From: an uncultured Pseudobdellovibrionaceae bacterium
GTDB taxonomy: Bacteria; Bdellovibrionota; Bdellovibrionia; Bdellovibrionales; JAMPXM01
Direction of reading: 5' to 3'
DNA length: 28,019 nt
Assembly (NCBI GenBank): GCA_934277865.1
Contig: CAKQVW010000005.1
Location: 1-28,019 of the forward strand
Below, piece by piece: positions 7,024 to 17,800 of this stretch. The stretch's first letter is position 1. Each line of letters opens with the position of its first letter. Both the position numbers and the translations under genes were made by a program. The notes under the pieces are model-generated. The model was not told the DNA's origin. It saw only the letters and a program-made list of their open reading frames with translations, and did not search any database.

Positions 7024-9798
7024 ATGAAAAAGCTCGTTGCCCTGGCCTTGGCCGTGGTTCTTTTAGGTTTCGTCGCTGTAGCGGCTCTCTTCGTCTCTGC
7101 CTCAAGTTCACTCCCTCAGATCATCAGCGTGAATGACTACAAACCTCGCCTCGTGAGCGATGTGTTTGCGCGCGGAGGCGAGCGAATCGGCGAGTACAAG
7201 TATGAAGTTCGGAAACTGGTTAGCATCGACAAAGTTCCGAAACAAATGATCGACGCCTTCTTGGCGATCGAGGATCGACAATTCTACGAACACAAGGGCA
7301 TCAACTACGCTGCAATCCTACGTGCCGCGATCACCAACCTCACTTCGAGTCGCACACAAGGCGCCTCGACCATCACGCAACAGTTGGCGAAGCAGTTGTT
7401 TCTTTCGCCTGAGCGCACCTACACGCGGAAAATCAAAGAAGCACTCCTGGCAAAAAAGCTGGAAGAAAACCTGAGCAAAGAAGAGATTCTGTATCTCTAC
7501 CTCAACCAAATTTTCTTTGGTTCGGGCGCAAACGGTGTGGCCGCGGCTGCAGACATCTACTTCCGCAAAACTCTCGATCAGCTCACTCTCGGAGAAATAG
7601 CGGTCATCGCAGGCCTGCCGCAGCGTCCGTCCGCATACTCTCCGATTCGAAACCCGAAACTTGCCAAGGGGCGCCAGCGTGAAGTCTTAAATGCGATGGT
7701 GGCGTTCGGAAAGATTACTCAGGAAGAGGCAGACAAAGCCTTCAATGAGCCGCTGAAGGTGTATCTCGAAAAAGAATACAACTCGATCGCACCGTTTGCG
7801 GTTGAGACGATTCGCCAAATCCTTGTGGAAAAAATTGGGGACAACAAGGTCAATAACGAAGGGATCCACGTCTACACGTCGATCGATGCCAAACAACAAC
7901 TGGCAGCCAACGAACAAGTCCGAGCCGGCCTTCGTGAAGTCGACAAACGACAGGGGTACAGAGGCCCTCTTCGCAATCTCAAGACACCTGAAGAGATCGA
8001 AAAGTTTCTGGGTGAAACGCGCACAAAGCTGGTGGAAGTTCTGTCGCCGATTCGAGTCGTCACACCCGAAGGAGTCATCCAGGCCGAGGCCGTGCCAGAT
8101 TTCAAAAAACCATATCGGCGTGTTGACGCCAAGGGGCAGGTCTTAGGAAACCTGCCGCCCTACTCGCCCGTCGGAACCGAAACCGAAGCCATCGTCACGC
8201 GCATCGACGACGATCTTGGCTTGGTTTACATCCGCATTGCCGAGGCTGAGGCGCTAATTGACCTCGCCGATATGGAATGGGCACGAAAACCAGATCCGCA
8301 ATCCAATGCCCTGTATGCACCGAAATTGGCGAAACCTTCGCTTGCGCTAAAAGTCGGCGACGTGATTCTCGTCAAAGTCACCGGCGATCGTTTTGTGTCG
8401 ACCCGCGAGACGGAATTGACCAACAAGATTGCGGCCATCAAAAAAACCAACGCACGCTATATCGCGCCGGATTTCAATCTGTTCGCCAAGGCGGCGCTTG
8501 AGCAACATCCAATTGTGCAAGGTTCGCTGATCTCGTTTGACTTAAAAACCGGTGAAACAGTTGCCATGGTCGGCGGGTACGAGTTCGGAAAGGGCGATGG
8601 CAAGTCCGAGTTCAACCGCGCGGTTCAAGCAAAGCGACAATCGGGCTCGAGCTTTAAGTCGATCGTCTACGCCGCCGCACTCGACAAAGGCTACACGCCA
8701 GCAACGGCGATCCAAGATGCTCCGATCGTCTACGAGGGCGACGCTTCGTCGGTGGAAGGCCAAGATACCGATATCAAAAAGTGGAAACCGCACAATCACG
8801 GTGAGAAGTTTGCTGGCGATATTCTGTTCCGCAATGCGCTGGTGAAATCGCTGAACATTCCCACGGTCAAGATTCTGGAGTCGATCGGTGTGAGCTGGGT
8901 CATCGATTACGCTCGCCGCCTCGGCATCTTTTCTCCGTTGAATGCGGACCTCTCGCTGGGTCTTGGATCGAGTTCGATCACCCTCTACGAAATGACTCGT
9001 GCGTTTGCGCAGTTCGCAAAACTTGGCCGACGCCTCAAGCCGATGCTCATTCACCGTGTGACGGATCATGAAGGCACCGAGATTTTGAAAAACGTCACGC
9101 TCGACGCATTTTTCGAAAAAGATCTCGCTCCGGTCGAAAAAGAGTACGAAGACAAACGTGTTGCCTTCTTAGAAGCCAAGCGCGCAGGAGCTTCAGTGCC
9201 AACCGCCGCGCAAGAGCCGACAGAAGAGAACACGGCGGTTGCGGAGGGCGAAAAGAAAGCCGAAGACCCGTCCAAACGCACGACGCCGATGATTTACTTC
9301 GACGACCCAGACCAGCTGCTGCAGCCGCAGACGGCGTATGTGATGACTTCCCTGCTTGCCGCGGCAGTCACCGACGAGGGCGGAACCGCTGGCCGTGCCC
9401 GCGCTCTTGGACGACCTGTTGCCGGTAAAACAGGAACCACCAATGGTTACTTCGACGGTTGGTTTGTCGGCTACACGTCGCAGTTCGCGACCGGGGTTTG
9501 GGTCGGATTCGACGAAGAGCGGTCGCTGGGTGCAGGCGAAGTCGGAGGACGCAACGCGCTTCCAATTTGGATTGAATACATGAAGTCCGCGCACGGCGAA
9601 GATCCGCCACAGCCGTTTGCTGTTCCGGGCGGAATCGTTTTCGCCAACATCGATTCACAAACTGGTAAATTGGCCTCCTCGTCCAGCAGAAGTGTCGTGA
9701 ACCAAGCCTTCGTTCGCGGTACAGAGCCTCGTGAGCTCAGCGGAGCCCCCGCAACTCGCGATGATTCTGATTTCTACAAAGAGGACATGGCCGAATGA
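7024..9798 (+). CDS. mrcA: Bifunctional class A penicillin-binding protein (PBP1A type)
   Basis: 924 residues, longer than the E. coli protein. It polymerises lipid II into glycan strands and cross-links them outside the inner membrane. Residues 1-25 are a signal anchor. The GT51 glycosyltransferase carries EDRQFYEH at 83-90 (catalytic Glu83), GASTITQQLAKQLFL at 113-127 and the KKLEENLSKEEILYLYLNQ region. An OB-like insert covers about 300-470. The transpeptidase has SSFK at 542-545 (Ser542 nucleophile), SLN at 609-611 and KTGT at 802-805. An acidic Ala/Glu/Lys-rich insert at about 700-752 lies between the last two motifs. There is no Shine-Dalgarno box and no better in-frame start that keeps the anchor. 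Its stop overlaps the uvrA start by four bases, heading a pbp1A-uvrA-msbA operon. Confidence 0.95.
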   Translation: MKKLVALALAVVLLGFVAVAALFVSASSSLPQIISVNDYKPRLVSDVFARGGERIGEYKYEVRKLVSIDKVPKQMIDAFLAIEDRQFYEHKGINYAAILRAAITNLTSSRTQGASTITQQLAKQLFLSPERTYTRKIKEALLAKKLEENLSKEEILYLYLNQIFFGSGANGVAAAADIYFRKTLDQLTLGEIAVIAGLPQRPSAYSPIRNPKLAKGRQREVLNAMVAFGKITQEEADKAFNEPLKVYLEKEYNSIAPFAVETIRQILVEKIGDNKVNNEGIHVYTSIDAKQQLAANEQVRAGLREVDKRQGYRGPLRNLKTPEEIEKFLGETRTKLVEVLSPIRVVTPEGVIQAEAVPDFKKPYRRVDAKGQVLGNLPPYSPVGTETEAIVTRIDDDLGLVYIRIAEAEALIDLADMEWARKPDPQSNALYAPKLAKPSLALKVGDVILVKVTGDRFVSTRETELTNKIAAIKKTNARYIAPDFNLFAKAALEQHPIVQGSLISFDLKTGETVAMVGGYEFGKGDGKSEFNRAVQAKRQSGSSFKSIVYAAALDKGYTPATAIQDAPIVYEGDASSVEGQDTDIKKWKPHNHGEKFAGDILFRNALVKSLNIPTVKILESIGVSWVIDYARRLGIFSPLNADLSLGLGSSSITLYEMTRAFAQFAKLGRRLKPMLIHRVTDHEGTEILKNVTLDAFFEKDLAPVEKEYEDKRVAFLEAKRAGASVPTAAQEPTEENTAVAEGEKKAEDPSKRTTPMIYFDDPDQLLQPQTAYVMTSLLAAAVTDEGGTAGRARALGRPVAGKTGTTNGYFDGWFVGYTSQFATGVWVGFDEERSLGAGEVGGRNALPIWIEYMKSAHGEDPPQPFAVPGGIVFANIDSQTGKLASSSSRSVVNQAFVRGTEPRELSGAPATRDDSDFYKEDMAE

Positions 9799-12700
9799 AG
9801 TCGATCCACCTTTGGGGGGTCCGACAAAATAACCTGAAAAACATCGATGTGGAGATTCCACTCGGGTCGTTCACGGTGGTTTGCGGGCCCAGTGGTTCCG
9901 GAAAATCCTCTCTCGCCTTTCAGACCTTGTACGCCGAAGGTCAGCGTCGCTACATTGAATCGCTTTCTAGCTACGCAAGACAGTTTCTCGGAAAAGCGCC
10001 CAAACCAGATATCGAAGGGATTTCTAACATCCCACCGGCGATTGCGATTGAGCAAAAGAACTCGGTCAAAACATCTCGCTCCACGGTCGGTACCACGACC
10101 GAGGTGATCGACTATCTTCGTCTCTTGTTTGAAAAGATCGGCCGTCCAACCTGCCCCTCTTATGGGTTTGTTGTCACCAAAGATGCGCCCACGGAAGCAA
10201 CCAAGAAAGTGCTTGCCGAGCTGGAAGGCAAGCGCGGCTATATTCTCGCGCCGATCACCTTTGCAAAAGGCCGCCTCCCAGCCGACACGCTGCTAAAACT
10301 TCTGCAACAAGAGGGCTTTACCCGGATTCTGATTCCGCCCGGCGCCGTGATGCCAAAACCAGCGGGCGCAGCGAAAAAGAAAAAAACTTCTGCGAAGGAG
10401 TCGACTGGGCTTTCCAAAAAGAAGGCAAAAAAGACCGGCGAAACCGACACGGCAGCTGACGAGGACGCGGCGGCAGGATCCGGCGGCGAGTCTCTTTCAA
10501 ATCTCCAGGCAACAGCCTCCGTCGGCCTTCCGAAATGTCGGGAGTACGATTCGACGCCTGAGATCGGCACCGTTTACGAAATTCAAGCAAGCGACACAGA
10601 ACTTGTTCTTCCCGTAACGGACTTTTACGTTGTCATTGATCGCGTAGCTTTTCGCGCGGACGATGCCGGCCGCATCGGAGACTCCATTTCCCAAGCGTAT
10701 GCGGCGACTCTCAAGTTCAATGTCGGAATTGAGGCCGGCCGCGTGACTGTCGTCACGACAGAAGGCAACCGCCTGCAATTTAGCGAGGACCGTGCGTGCG
10801 CGCAGTGTGGATTCACGTTCCCGTCTCCAAGTGCCGCGCTTTTTTCGTTCAACTCTCCGATTGGGGCCTGTGCCGCGTGCAATGGCTTCGGCAATACCCT
10901 TTCGTTGGACGAAGCGAAGATTGTTCCCAACCCCGCACTCAGTCTGGCGGACGGAGCCCTCCATCCATTTACCATGCCGTCGGCCGCGTATGATCGAAAA
11001 CAGCTGGCTAGCTATTGCAAGTCGGCCGGCATTGACATGAAAACTCCGTGGAACCGACTCTCGCAAACGGCACGCGAGAAGATCTGGAACGGCGACGGCA
11101 AATTTTATGGCGTCACTGGTCTTTTTGAATATCTCGAGACCAAGAAGTACAAGATGCATGTCCGTGTATTCTTATCGCGGTACAAGTCGCCACAACCCTG
11201 CGGCGCCTGCAAAGGCTCACGCCTCAAGCCAGAAACTCAGCTCTTCTTGGTAGGTGGCCAGCCCATCACAAAGCTCTCAACTATGACCGTCGGCGAGATC
11301 TACCGATTCATCGAAGGACTCAAGCTTAGTCCGATGGAAGACGAACTCGCCGGTGAAGTCTTTCGGCAGCTTCGCAGTCGTCTGAAGTTTTTGAACGACG
11401 TTGGCGTAGAATATCTGACGTTGGATCGTCCAACTCGAACGCTTTCAGGGGGCGAGTATCAACGCTTGAGCCTGGCCAAACAATTGGGAATGGGCCTGTC
11501 TCAGACGCTCTATGTCTTGGACGAACCTACTGTCGGCCTCCATCCGCGAGACAATGATCGGCTGATTGGAATTCTCAAGCAACTCAATGAACTTGGCAAC
11601 ACCCTAGTCATCGTCGAGCACGATCACGACGTCATCGCCAGTTCCAATCATCTGATCGAGATTGGCCCCGGATCGGGCCATCTCGGCGGAACGATCGTGT
11701 TCAGCGGCGAAACGAAAGACTTCTACAAGAACGCAAAGTCCGTCACCGCGCCTTACCTACGTGACGATAGCCCACTAAAAAAGGCGGACCTGCGCACTCG
11801 GCAGACCTCGATTCTCGAACACAAGTACGCCCTCGAGCTGACAGGATGCCGCGGAAACAACCTAAAAAATGTCGACGTGAAGTTTCCGCTGAATCGCCTG
11901 GTCACCGTAACCGGCGTCAGCGGTAGCGGGAAATCAACTCTGGTTTCGCAAACTCTCTATCCGATCGTCGCGCAACATTTGCGTGTCGAATATCGGCTGG
12001 GCCAGCCCTTTGACGACATCAAGGGCCTGGACCACCTCAAAGGTGTGCTTTTCATAGATCAATCACCCATTGGGAAAACAGCGCGATCCAACCCGGTCAC
12101 ATACCTCAAGATCTTCGATGGCATTCGCAACTTGATGGCCGCCCTGCCCGAATCAAAACTTCGCGGCTACACGGCCGGCACTTTTAGCTTAAACGTAGAC
12201 GGCGGTCGCTGCCCAGTATGTAAAGGCCTCGGGGTGGAAGTCGTCGATATGATGTTCATGGACGATGTCGCGCTGGTTTGTGATGCATGTGATGGCAAGA
12301 AATATCGTCGTGAAATTCTGGAAGTCCGTTACAAAGACAAAAACATCCATCAAATTCTCGACATGACAGTGGATGAGGCGATGGAGTTTTTCGTCGCTTA
12401 CCCTCAAATCCGAAGACCGCTGACTTTCTTGCGTGAAGTGGGGCTCGGATATATTCGCTTGGGCCAAAGTGCGGCGACCCTCAGTGGCGGTGAATCACAG
12501 CGTTTGAAAATCGCGCGCGAGTTTATCGGCACTCAGCAAAAAGGCACGCTTTACCTTCTCGACGAGCCGACAACGGGGCTGCACTTTAGAGAAATTGAAA
12601 TGCTGATGAAGGTGCTTCACCGGCTAGTTGAATCTGGCGGCAGCGTCATCCTGATTGAACACAACCTAGATGTGATCCGAGCAAGCGATTGGGTCATCGA

Positions 12701-12845
12701 CATGGGGCCAGACGCGGGAAAGCTGGGTGGACAAGTGATTGCCACCGGAACACCCACAGACATCATGAAAAATCCTAAGAGCCTGACTGGCAAATATCTC
12801 AAACGTTATCTCGGGAACGAAGAAATCAAAGAGGATTCTCCATGA
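9795..12845 (+). CDS. uvrA: Excinuclease ABC subunit A (UvrA)
   Basis: 1016 residues. DNA-damage sensor of nucleotide excision repair, a dimeric ABC ATPase that loads UvrB. First ATPase half: Walker A GPSGSGKSS (31-39), signature LSGGEYQ (550-556), Walker B LYVLDEPT (572-579). Second half: GVSGSGKST (707-715), LSGGESQ (897-903), LYLLDEPT (919-926). Zinc modules are visible as C335xxC338...C359xxC362 and C806xxC809...C829xxC832, with a further CxxC at 469-472. The UvrB-interacting region near 120 has CPSYG. An unusual Lys/Ala/Gly-rich low-complexity insert at about 188-238 accounts for most of the extra length over typical UvrA. ATGA overlaps at both ends couple it to pbp1A and msbA. Intact motifs argue for the housekeeping copy rather than a UvrA-like resistance protein. 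Confidence 0.96.
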   Translation: MKSIHLWGVRQNNLKNIDVEIPLGSFTVVCGPSGSGKSSLAFQTLYAEGQRRYIESLSSYARQFLGKAPKPDIEGISNIPPAIAIEQKNSVKTSRSTVGTTTEVIDYLRLLFEKIGRPTCPSYGFVVTKDAPTEATKKVLAELEGKRGYILAPITFAKGRLPADTLLKLLQQEGFTRILIPPGAVMPKPAGAAKKKKTSAKESTGLSKKKAKKTGETDTAADEDAAAGSGGESLSNLQATASVGLPKCREYDSTPEIGTVYEIQASDTELVLPVTDFYVVIDRVAFRADDAGRIGDSISQAYAATLKFNVGIEAGRVTVVTTEGNRLQFSEDRACAQCGFTFPSPSAALFSFNSPIGACAACNGFGNTLSLDEAKIVPNPALSLADGALHPFTMPSAAYDRKQLASYCKSAGIDMKTPWNRLSQTAREKIWNGDGKFYGVTGLFEYLETKKYKMHVRVFLSRYKSPQPCGACKGSRLKPETQLFLVGGQPITKLSTMTVGEIYRFIEGLKLSPMEDELAGEVFRQLRSRLKFLNDVGVEYLTLDRPTRTLSGGEYQRLSLAKQLGMGLSQTLYVLDEPTVGLHPRDNDRLIGILKQLNELGNTLVIVEHDHDVIASSNHLIEIGPGSGHLGGTIVFSGETKDFYKNAKSVTAPYLRDDSPLKKADLRTRQTSILEHKYALELTGCRGNNLKNVDVKFPLNRLVTVTGVSGSGKSTLVSQTLYPIVAQHLRVEYRLGQPFDDIKGLDHLKGVLFIDQSPIGKTARSNPVTYLKIFDGIRNLMAALPESKLRGYTAGTFSLNVDGGRCPVCKGLGVEVVDMMFMDDVALVCDACDGKKYRREILEVRYKDKNIHQILDMTVDEAMEFFVAYPQIRRPLTFLREVGLGYIRLGQSAATLSGGESQRLKIAREFIGTQQKGTLYLLDEPTTGLHFREIEMLMKVLHRLVESGGSVILIEHNLDVIRASDWVIDMGPDAGKLGGQVIATGTPTDIMKNPKSLTGKYLKRYLGNEEIKEDSP

Positions 12846-14632
12846 ATCAAGTTATGAAAAGCCTCAGCCGACTATGGCCACTCATTCGACCCTATAAGTC
12901 GCGCCTGATTGCGGTATTCTTTTTTGGACTTATCATCAGTCTTTGTAACGTGGCTCAAACCGCGCTGGTCAAAACCTTGTTCAGTGAAGTCTTTGAAAAA
13001 CGAAACGAAGTGATTCACTTTTTCGGTCTTGAGATCTCCGCTTGGCATTTGCCCTTTGTTTTTCCTCTTCTGTACCTGATCTGGGGAGCGGCTCGTTACA
13101 CTCACTATATGATCTTGATCATGATCAACGAGCGCGTGATTGCGGATGTCCGCATGCGCACGATTGATCAAGCCCTTCGCCTGAACCTCGGGTTCCATTC
13201 GAAGTTTGAGTCGGGATCAGGTGGCTTGATGAGTCGGATTCTTAATGACACAGGCGTCTTGCAGATGGGCTTAAGCTTTTTTGGCGACGTCCTTCGCGAA
13301 CCGTTAATCGCACTAGCTCTGCTTTCCTATATGATCTATCTCGACTGGAAACTCACACTGGTGCTTCTAGCCTTTTTACCGATTTTTGTCGCAATGACCC
13401 GTCAGGTTTCGCGCAGCTTACGAAAGTACGGACATATCAATCGGCAGGCAATGGAAGCTGTCACAGCGGATATCAAAGAAAGCCTCGATGGCATCCGCGT
13501 GATTCAGTCTTTCAACCTGGAAGATACGATGAGTTCACGTCTAAAAAAGTCGATGGATCACTATATCGAGACCCGTCGGAAAATTATTAGCCGCGAAGAG
13601 GCTGTCAGTCCGATCAATGAATTTCTGGCGTCTAACCTTGTCATGGGCCTCGTGCTATACATGATGAGCTTGATTCTTCAGTCGAAAGCCACTGGAGGTG
13701 AGTTTCTTGCGTTTTTGTTTGCCGCAGGCCAACTTCAGAATCCAATCAATCGATTACAAGAGTCTTTTGTGCGCGTTCAACAAACCGTCGTGGTGACAGA
13801 CCGACTTTTTGGCCTCATCGAGAGCAACGACCGCGTGCCTCAATCGAAAAATCCACGCCCCTTTCCTTTGGACTGGAAGACGATCGAGTTTCGAAACGTA
13901 CGTTTTAGCTACGGCGAAGACGAGGTTCTAAAAGGCATTTCTCTGACAGTTCGACGGGGCGAAGTCATCGCTTTGGTCGGCTCAAGTGGCTCAGGAAAAT
14001 CGACGTTGGTGAACCTACTTGAGCGATTTCATGATCCAACCGCAGGAGAAATCTTGGTCGATGGAATCTCGCTCAAAGAATTTGACCTCAAAGACCTGCG
14101 CTCGAAGATCGCGCTCGTCACCCAAGATGTTTTTCTCTTCAGAGACTCTGTTGCAACGAACATTCTCGCCGGTCGCGGCGAACTCCCCGAAACAAACGTG
14201 GCTCTTTCCCCGAAGGTTCTAGACGAAGTCCAATTGTCGGCTCGCCACGCACACGCAGATCCCTTCATCCAAAAGCTTCCAGAAAAATATTCGACTGGCG
14301 TAGGGGAGCGTGGCGGACTCCTGTCCGGTGGAGAAAAGCAGCGAGTCTCAATCGCGCGAGCGTTTCATAAAGACGCTCCAATTTTAATCCTCGACGAGGC
14401 CACCAGTGCTTTGGACTCGGTCAGCGAGCTCGAAGTACAAAAGGGCCTTCAAGAGCTGATGAAGGGGCGCACTGTGTTCGTCATCGCACATCGCCTCTCG
14501 ACCGTTCGTACAGCCTCTCGCATTCTTGTGCTCCGCCAAGGCGAGATTGTTGAAGCAGGCACTCACGACGAGCTTGTCTCGCGTGGTGGCGAGTATGCTC
14601 GCTTTCATTCGCTCCAAATGATCGAACAATAA
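12842..14632 (+). CDS. msbA: MsbA-type ABC transporter (lipid/LPS flippase family)
   Basis: 596 residues, a fused half-transporter: a six-helix type IV exporter membrane domain (about 20-310) and a nucleotide-binding domain (about 345-596). ATPase motifs are all present: Walker A GSSGSGKST (380-388), Q-loop VTQDVFLF (426-433), signature LSGGEKQ (494-500), Walker B ILILDEA (514-520) and the H-loop His550. MsbA flips lipid A-core across the inner membrane; related proteins export other lipids or peptides, so substrate is assigned by family resemblance only. The start overlaps the uvrA stop (ATGA), making it the third and last gene of the pbp1A-uvrA-msbA operon. I see no strong terminator in the roughly 220 bases after the stop codon. 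Confidence 0.85.
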   Translation: MNQVMKSLSRLWPLIRPYKSRLIAVFFFGLIISLCNVAQTALVKTLFSEVFEKRNEVIHFFGLEISAWHLPFVFPLLYLIWGAARYTHYMILIMINERVIADVRMRTIDQALRLNLGFHSKFESGSGGLMSRILNDTGVLQMGLSFFGDVLREPLIALALLSYMIYLDWKLTLVLLAFLPIFVAMTRQVSRSLRKYGHINRQAMEAVTADIKESLDGIRVIQSFNLEDTMSSRLKKSMDHYIETRRKIISREEAVSPINEFLASNLVMGLVLYMMSLILQSKATGGEFLAFLFAAGQLQNPINRLQESFVRVQQTVVVTDRLFGLIESNDRVPQSKNPRPFPLDWKTIEFRNVRFSYGEDEVLKGISLTVRRGEVIALVGSSGSGKSTLVNLLERFHDPTAGEILVDGISLKEFDLKDLRSKIALVTQDVFLFRDSVATNILAGRGELPETNVALSPKVLDEVQLSARHAHADPFIQKLPEKYSTGVGERGGLLSGGEKQRVSIARAFHKDAPILILDEATSALDSVSELEVQKGLQELMKGRTVFVIAHRLSTVRTASRILVLRQGEIVEAGTHDELVSRGGEYARFHSLQMIEQ

Positions 14633-14858
14633 TGGCAGGCGAGCTTCTACAAGGGCAAAACGACTCAAAGTGAAACGCCGTCTGTCGGCCGCCTGGAACT
14701 GGCTTCCTGTCGAACTCATGGGCGGGTGTTCAGTCGATAAACAGCTGCATCGCAAATTCACATGTGGCTAATCATTTAAACTCTGTTCGCACCTCCGACA
14801 GTTGGTCCGCCATTTGTAGGTTATTGGGTTGGGGACAATTTTACGGGGGGCTTTTGGC

Positions 14859-17800
14859 ATGCAGGGCAAATCAACCAAAGAGACATTGAATTATGTAACT
14901 CGCAAACTCCTGAATAACGGCTTTGCGATGACTGCAGTCGGTGTCATGGCTCTCGGCCTACCTGTTGCCTACACAAACTGCTCGGCGAAAATGAACTTCG
15001 AAGCCAGCGAGGAAAGTCGACTCGCGAGCCTCAACGGCTCTGGCACAATCGTGATCAACGATGGTGCCGACTACACCCAATCAGACGCCGTCACTTTGTC
15101 GATCTCGCACATCGCAGCCGAACAAATGTACATCACGGACGACCCTACTTGTGAAACTGGGGGAAGCTGGCAAGCCGTTGCCGGCAAGCTGCCTTGGCGC
15201 TTGGCAAATAAAAACTCTTCTGCCTCTGTTTACGTGAAATTCTCTAACGACGGCGACGGCGGTCTTGCCAGTGGCTGTCTTTCTGATTCAATCATTCACG
15301 ATGATATTGCACCCAGCCTCAGCGTTGTAACCGCACCGGCTGCGTACACAAATGCCTCGACGGTCTCAGCCACTCTCAGCTCTTCGGACTCCGGATCAGG
15401 AATCGGCTCGGCTGTCTGCGGTGTCGGCGCTGGCAGTGCGGCTTCCGAATGTTCTCCAAGTCTTCTGTCGGTGCAAAACCCAGTTGAGGGAATGAATTCT
15501 TACGTTATCGAAGTGCGTGACCGGGCTGGCAATATTTCGGATCCACAAATGGTATCCTTTGTTGCAGACCGAAGCGTTCCAACCTTTTCGCTGAACCTGA
15601 CACCTTCTCGTGTCTCTGGCCAAGAGCGCAGCGAGTTCCGATTCTCCGGGTCAGATGCTGTTTCAGGGATCGGCAAATATGAATGTCGCGTCGGTGATGC
15701 TGCAAGCTTTGCCAGCCAGCCATTCATCGAATGTCCAAATGGCGAAAGAACCGAAACACTTTCTTCCGGCGCAAAAAAGTTTGAGGCTCGAGTTATCGAC
15801 CGCGCAGGTAACCAGTCTGCCGTCGTCAGCTACGATTGGACGATCGATTTATCTGCACCGACCGTCATGCTCACTCGGATGCCAGACCCTTACTCAAATG
15901 TTGTGAATCCATCCTTTGAATTTGTTGGAACAGATGACAGCGGCCCTCTGGTTCGCTACGAGTGCTCGCTCGACAATGGCGCTGCTGTTGCCTGCACATC
16001 ACCACACCCCTTGTCGAACTTGAGCAATGGTTCACATCGCTTCTCAGTTGTCGGTGTCGACTCTGCCGGCAACCGCTCGGCCCCTGCCGCGTACACGTGG
16101 ATCGTCGACGCAGTGGCGCCGTCTCTCAGTCTGACTTCAACTCCTAGTGCGATTTCCAACTCCAAAAACCCGGCGTTTGTGATTTCCGCAAACGACGCCA
16201 ATGGCGTCGATCAGCTGGAGTGCCAGCTTGATTCAGGCGCTTACGAAGCTTGTTCACCCAACAAGTCGTACACCAATGTTCCAGATGGAGAACATCAGTT
16301 CCGAGCTCGGGCGCGTGACCGCGCCGGCAACGTCTCGAATCCAGTTTCTTATAGTTGGAAAATCGACACTTCGAAACCGACTGTCACTATCACATCTGGA
16401 CCGGAAAGATGGATCCGTGTTCGCAACGCATCGATCACATTCGTCGGCAACGACGTGAACGTGGCCAACGGACTTCCTGCACTTCGCCTGGAGTGTAAAC
16501 TCAACGACGGCAACTTTGCCGCTTGTCCGAGCCCTGCAAGCTACACGGGCCTCAACGAAGGTTCGTACCTCTTTGTGTTGCGCGCAGTTGATGCCGCTGG
16601 AAACATTTCAGACGAAGCTAGCCTCACTTGGGGCGTCGACATGGCTCCACCTTCAATCAATTTCGGTCGCCAGCCTTTGTCGCTCGTCGACGCTGGTGAA
16701 CAAGTTGAGGTCGTATTCTCAGTGACGGACCCAGGTGCAAACGCGTCTGGTGTTGCAAGTGTCATGTGCGGGCTCGCTGGCAGCCTTGCGCCTTGTACAG
16801 CAGAGTCGATGAAACAGTATATGAGCACGACTCCTGGTACTTATCAGTTCCAAGTTTCCGCCGCAGACAATGCAGGAAACACAGCGAATGGTGAAGTCGT
16901 GTGGCAGGTTTCAAACAAAACCACCGAGGTCATCCAGACTGTTGATGTAACACGTATGACGAGAATTGACGTGCTCGTCGTCATCGACAACTCAGGATCG
17001 ATGGCAACCGAGCACGCAAACATGGCTGCGCGCTTCGGAACCTTCCTCGATCAGTTAAGCGGTCAAGACTGGCAAGTCGGGATCGTGACGACCGACGCTC
17101 GCACAAGCAACAAGACTGCTCGGATCAATAATCGACTGGACGGAAAGCTTCTCGAATTCAAGGGCACAGACGGAGCTTATACGGGTCAATATATGATCAC
17201 GTCTTCCATGGGCATCGCGACCGCAAAGACTTGGTTTGCAAACACCATTCAGATGGAAACTGATGGTTCGGGCTCGGAGCAAGGTGTGGCGATGACCCAC
17301 CGAGCAATCGAGCGCGCGATCAATGGTATCAGTGACATCGACCGCCGAAACAGCGCTCTTATTCGTTCGGATGCGGCGCTCGCTGTCTTGGTCGTAACTG
17401 ACTCCGATGAAACAAGCTCCACGACTGAGAATCGCAATCGCCCCGAATTTGTTTACAATTACATCCGCACGTCTTATCCAGATAAACCGTTTAGTTTCAA
17501 CTCGATCATTGTTCCGCTTGCCGACACTGCTTGTAAGGGAATCAACGGTAACGAACAGTTTGGTTATGCCTACGACGCCTTTTCGCGACTCACCAGTGGG
17601 ATCGTGGGGACGGTTTGTGTGGCAGATTACGGCACTCAATTGGCCGATATCGGAAAAGCGACTCAAGACCTCGTTCGTAGCGTGTCTCTGAACTGCGCAC
17701 CGGTTGACACCAATATGGATGGCCGTCCCGATCTCGAGGTCACGACAGCCAACGGAACAGCGGCTCCGCCCTACACAGTCATGGGTATGCGCGTGAACTT

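Noticed and set aside
14633..14858. Spacer before the Ig/vWA gene searched for a terminator and promoter
   Set aside because: Only a four-base stem (GCCG/CGGC) and no well-spaced -35/-10 pair could be found.
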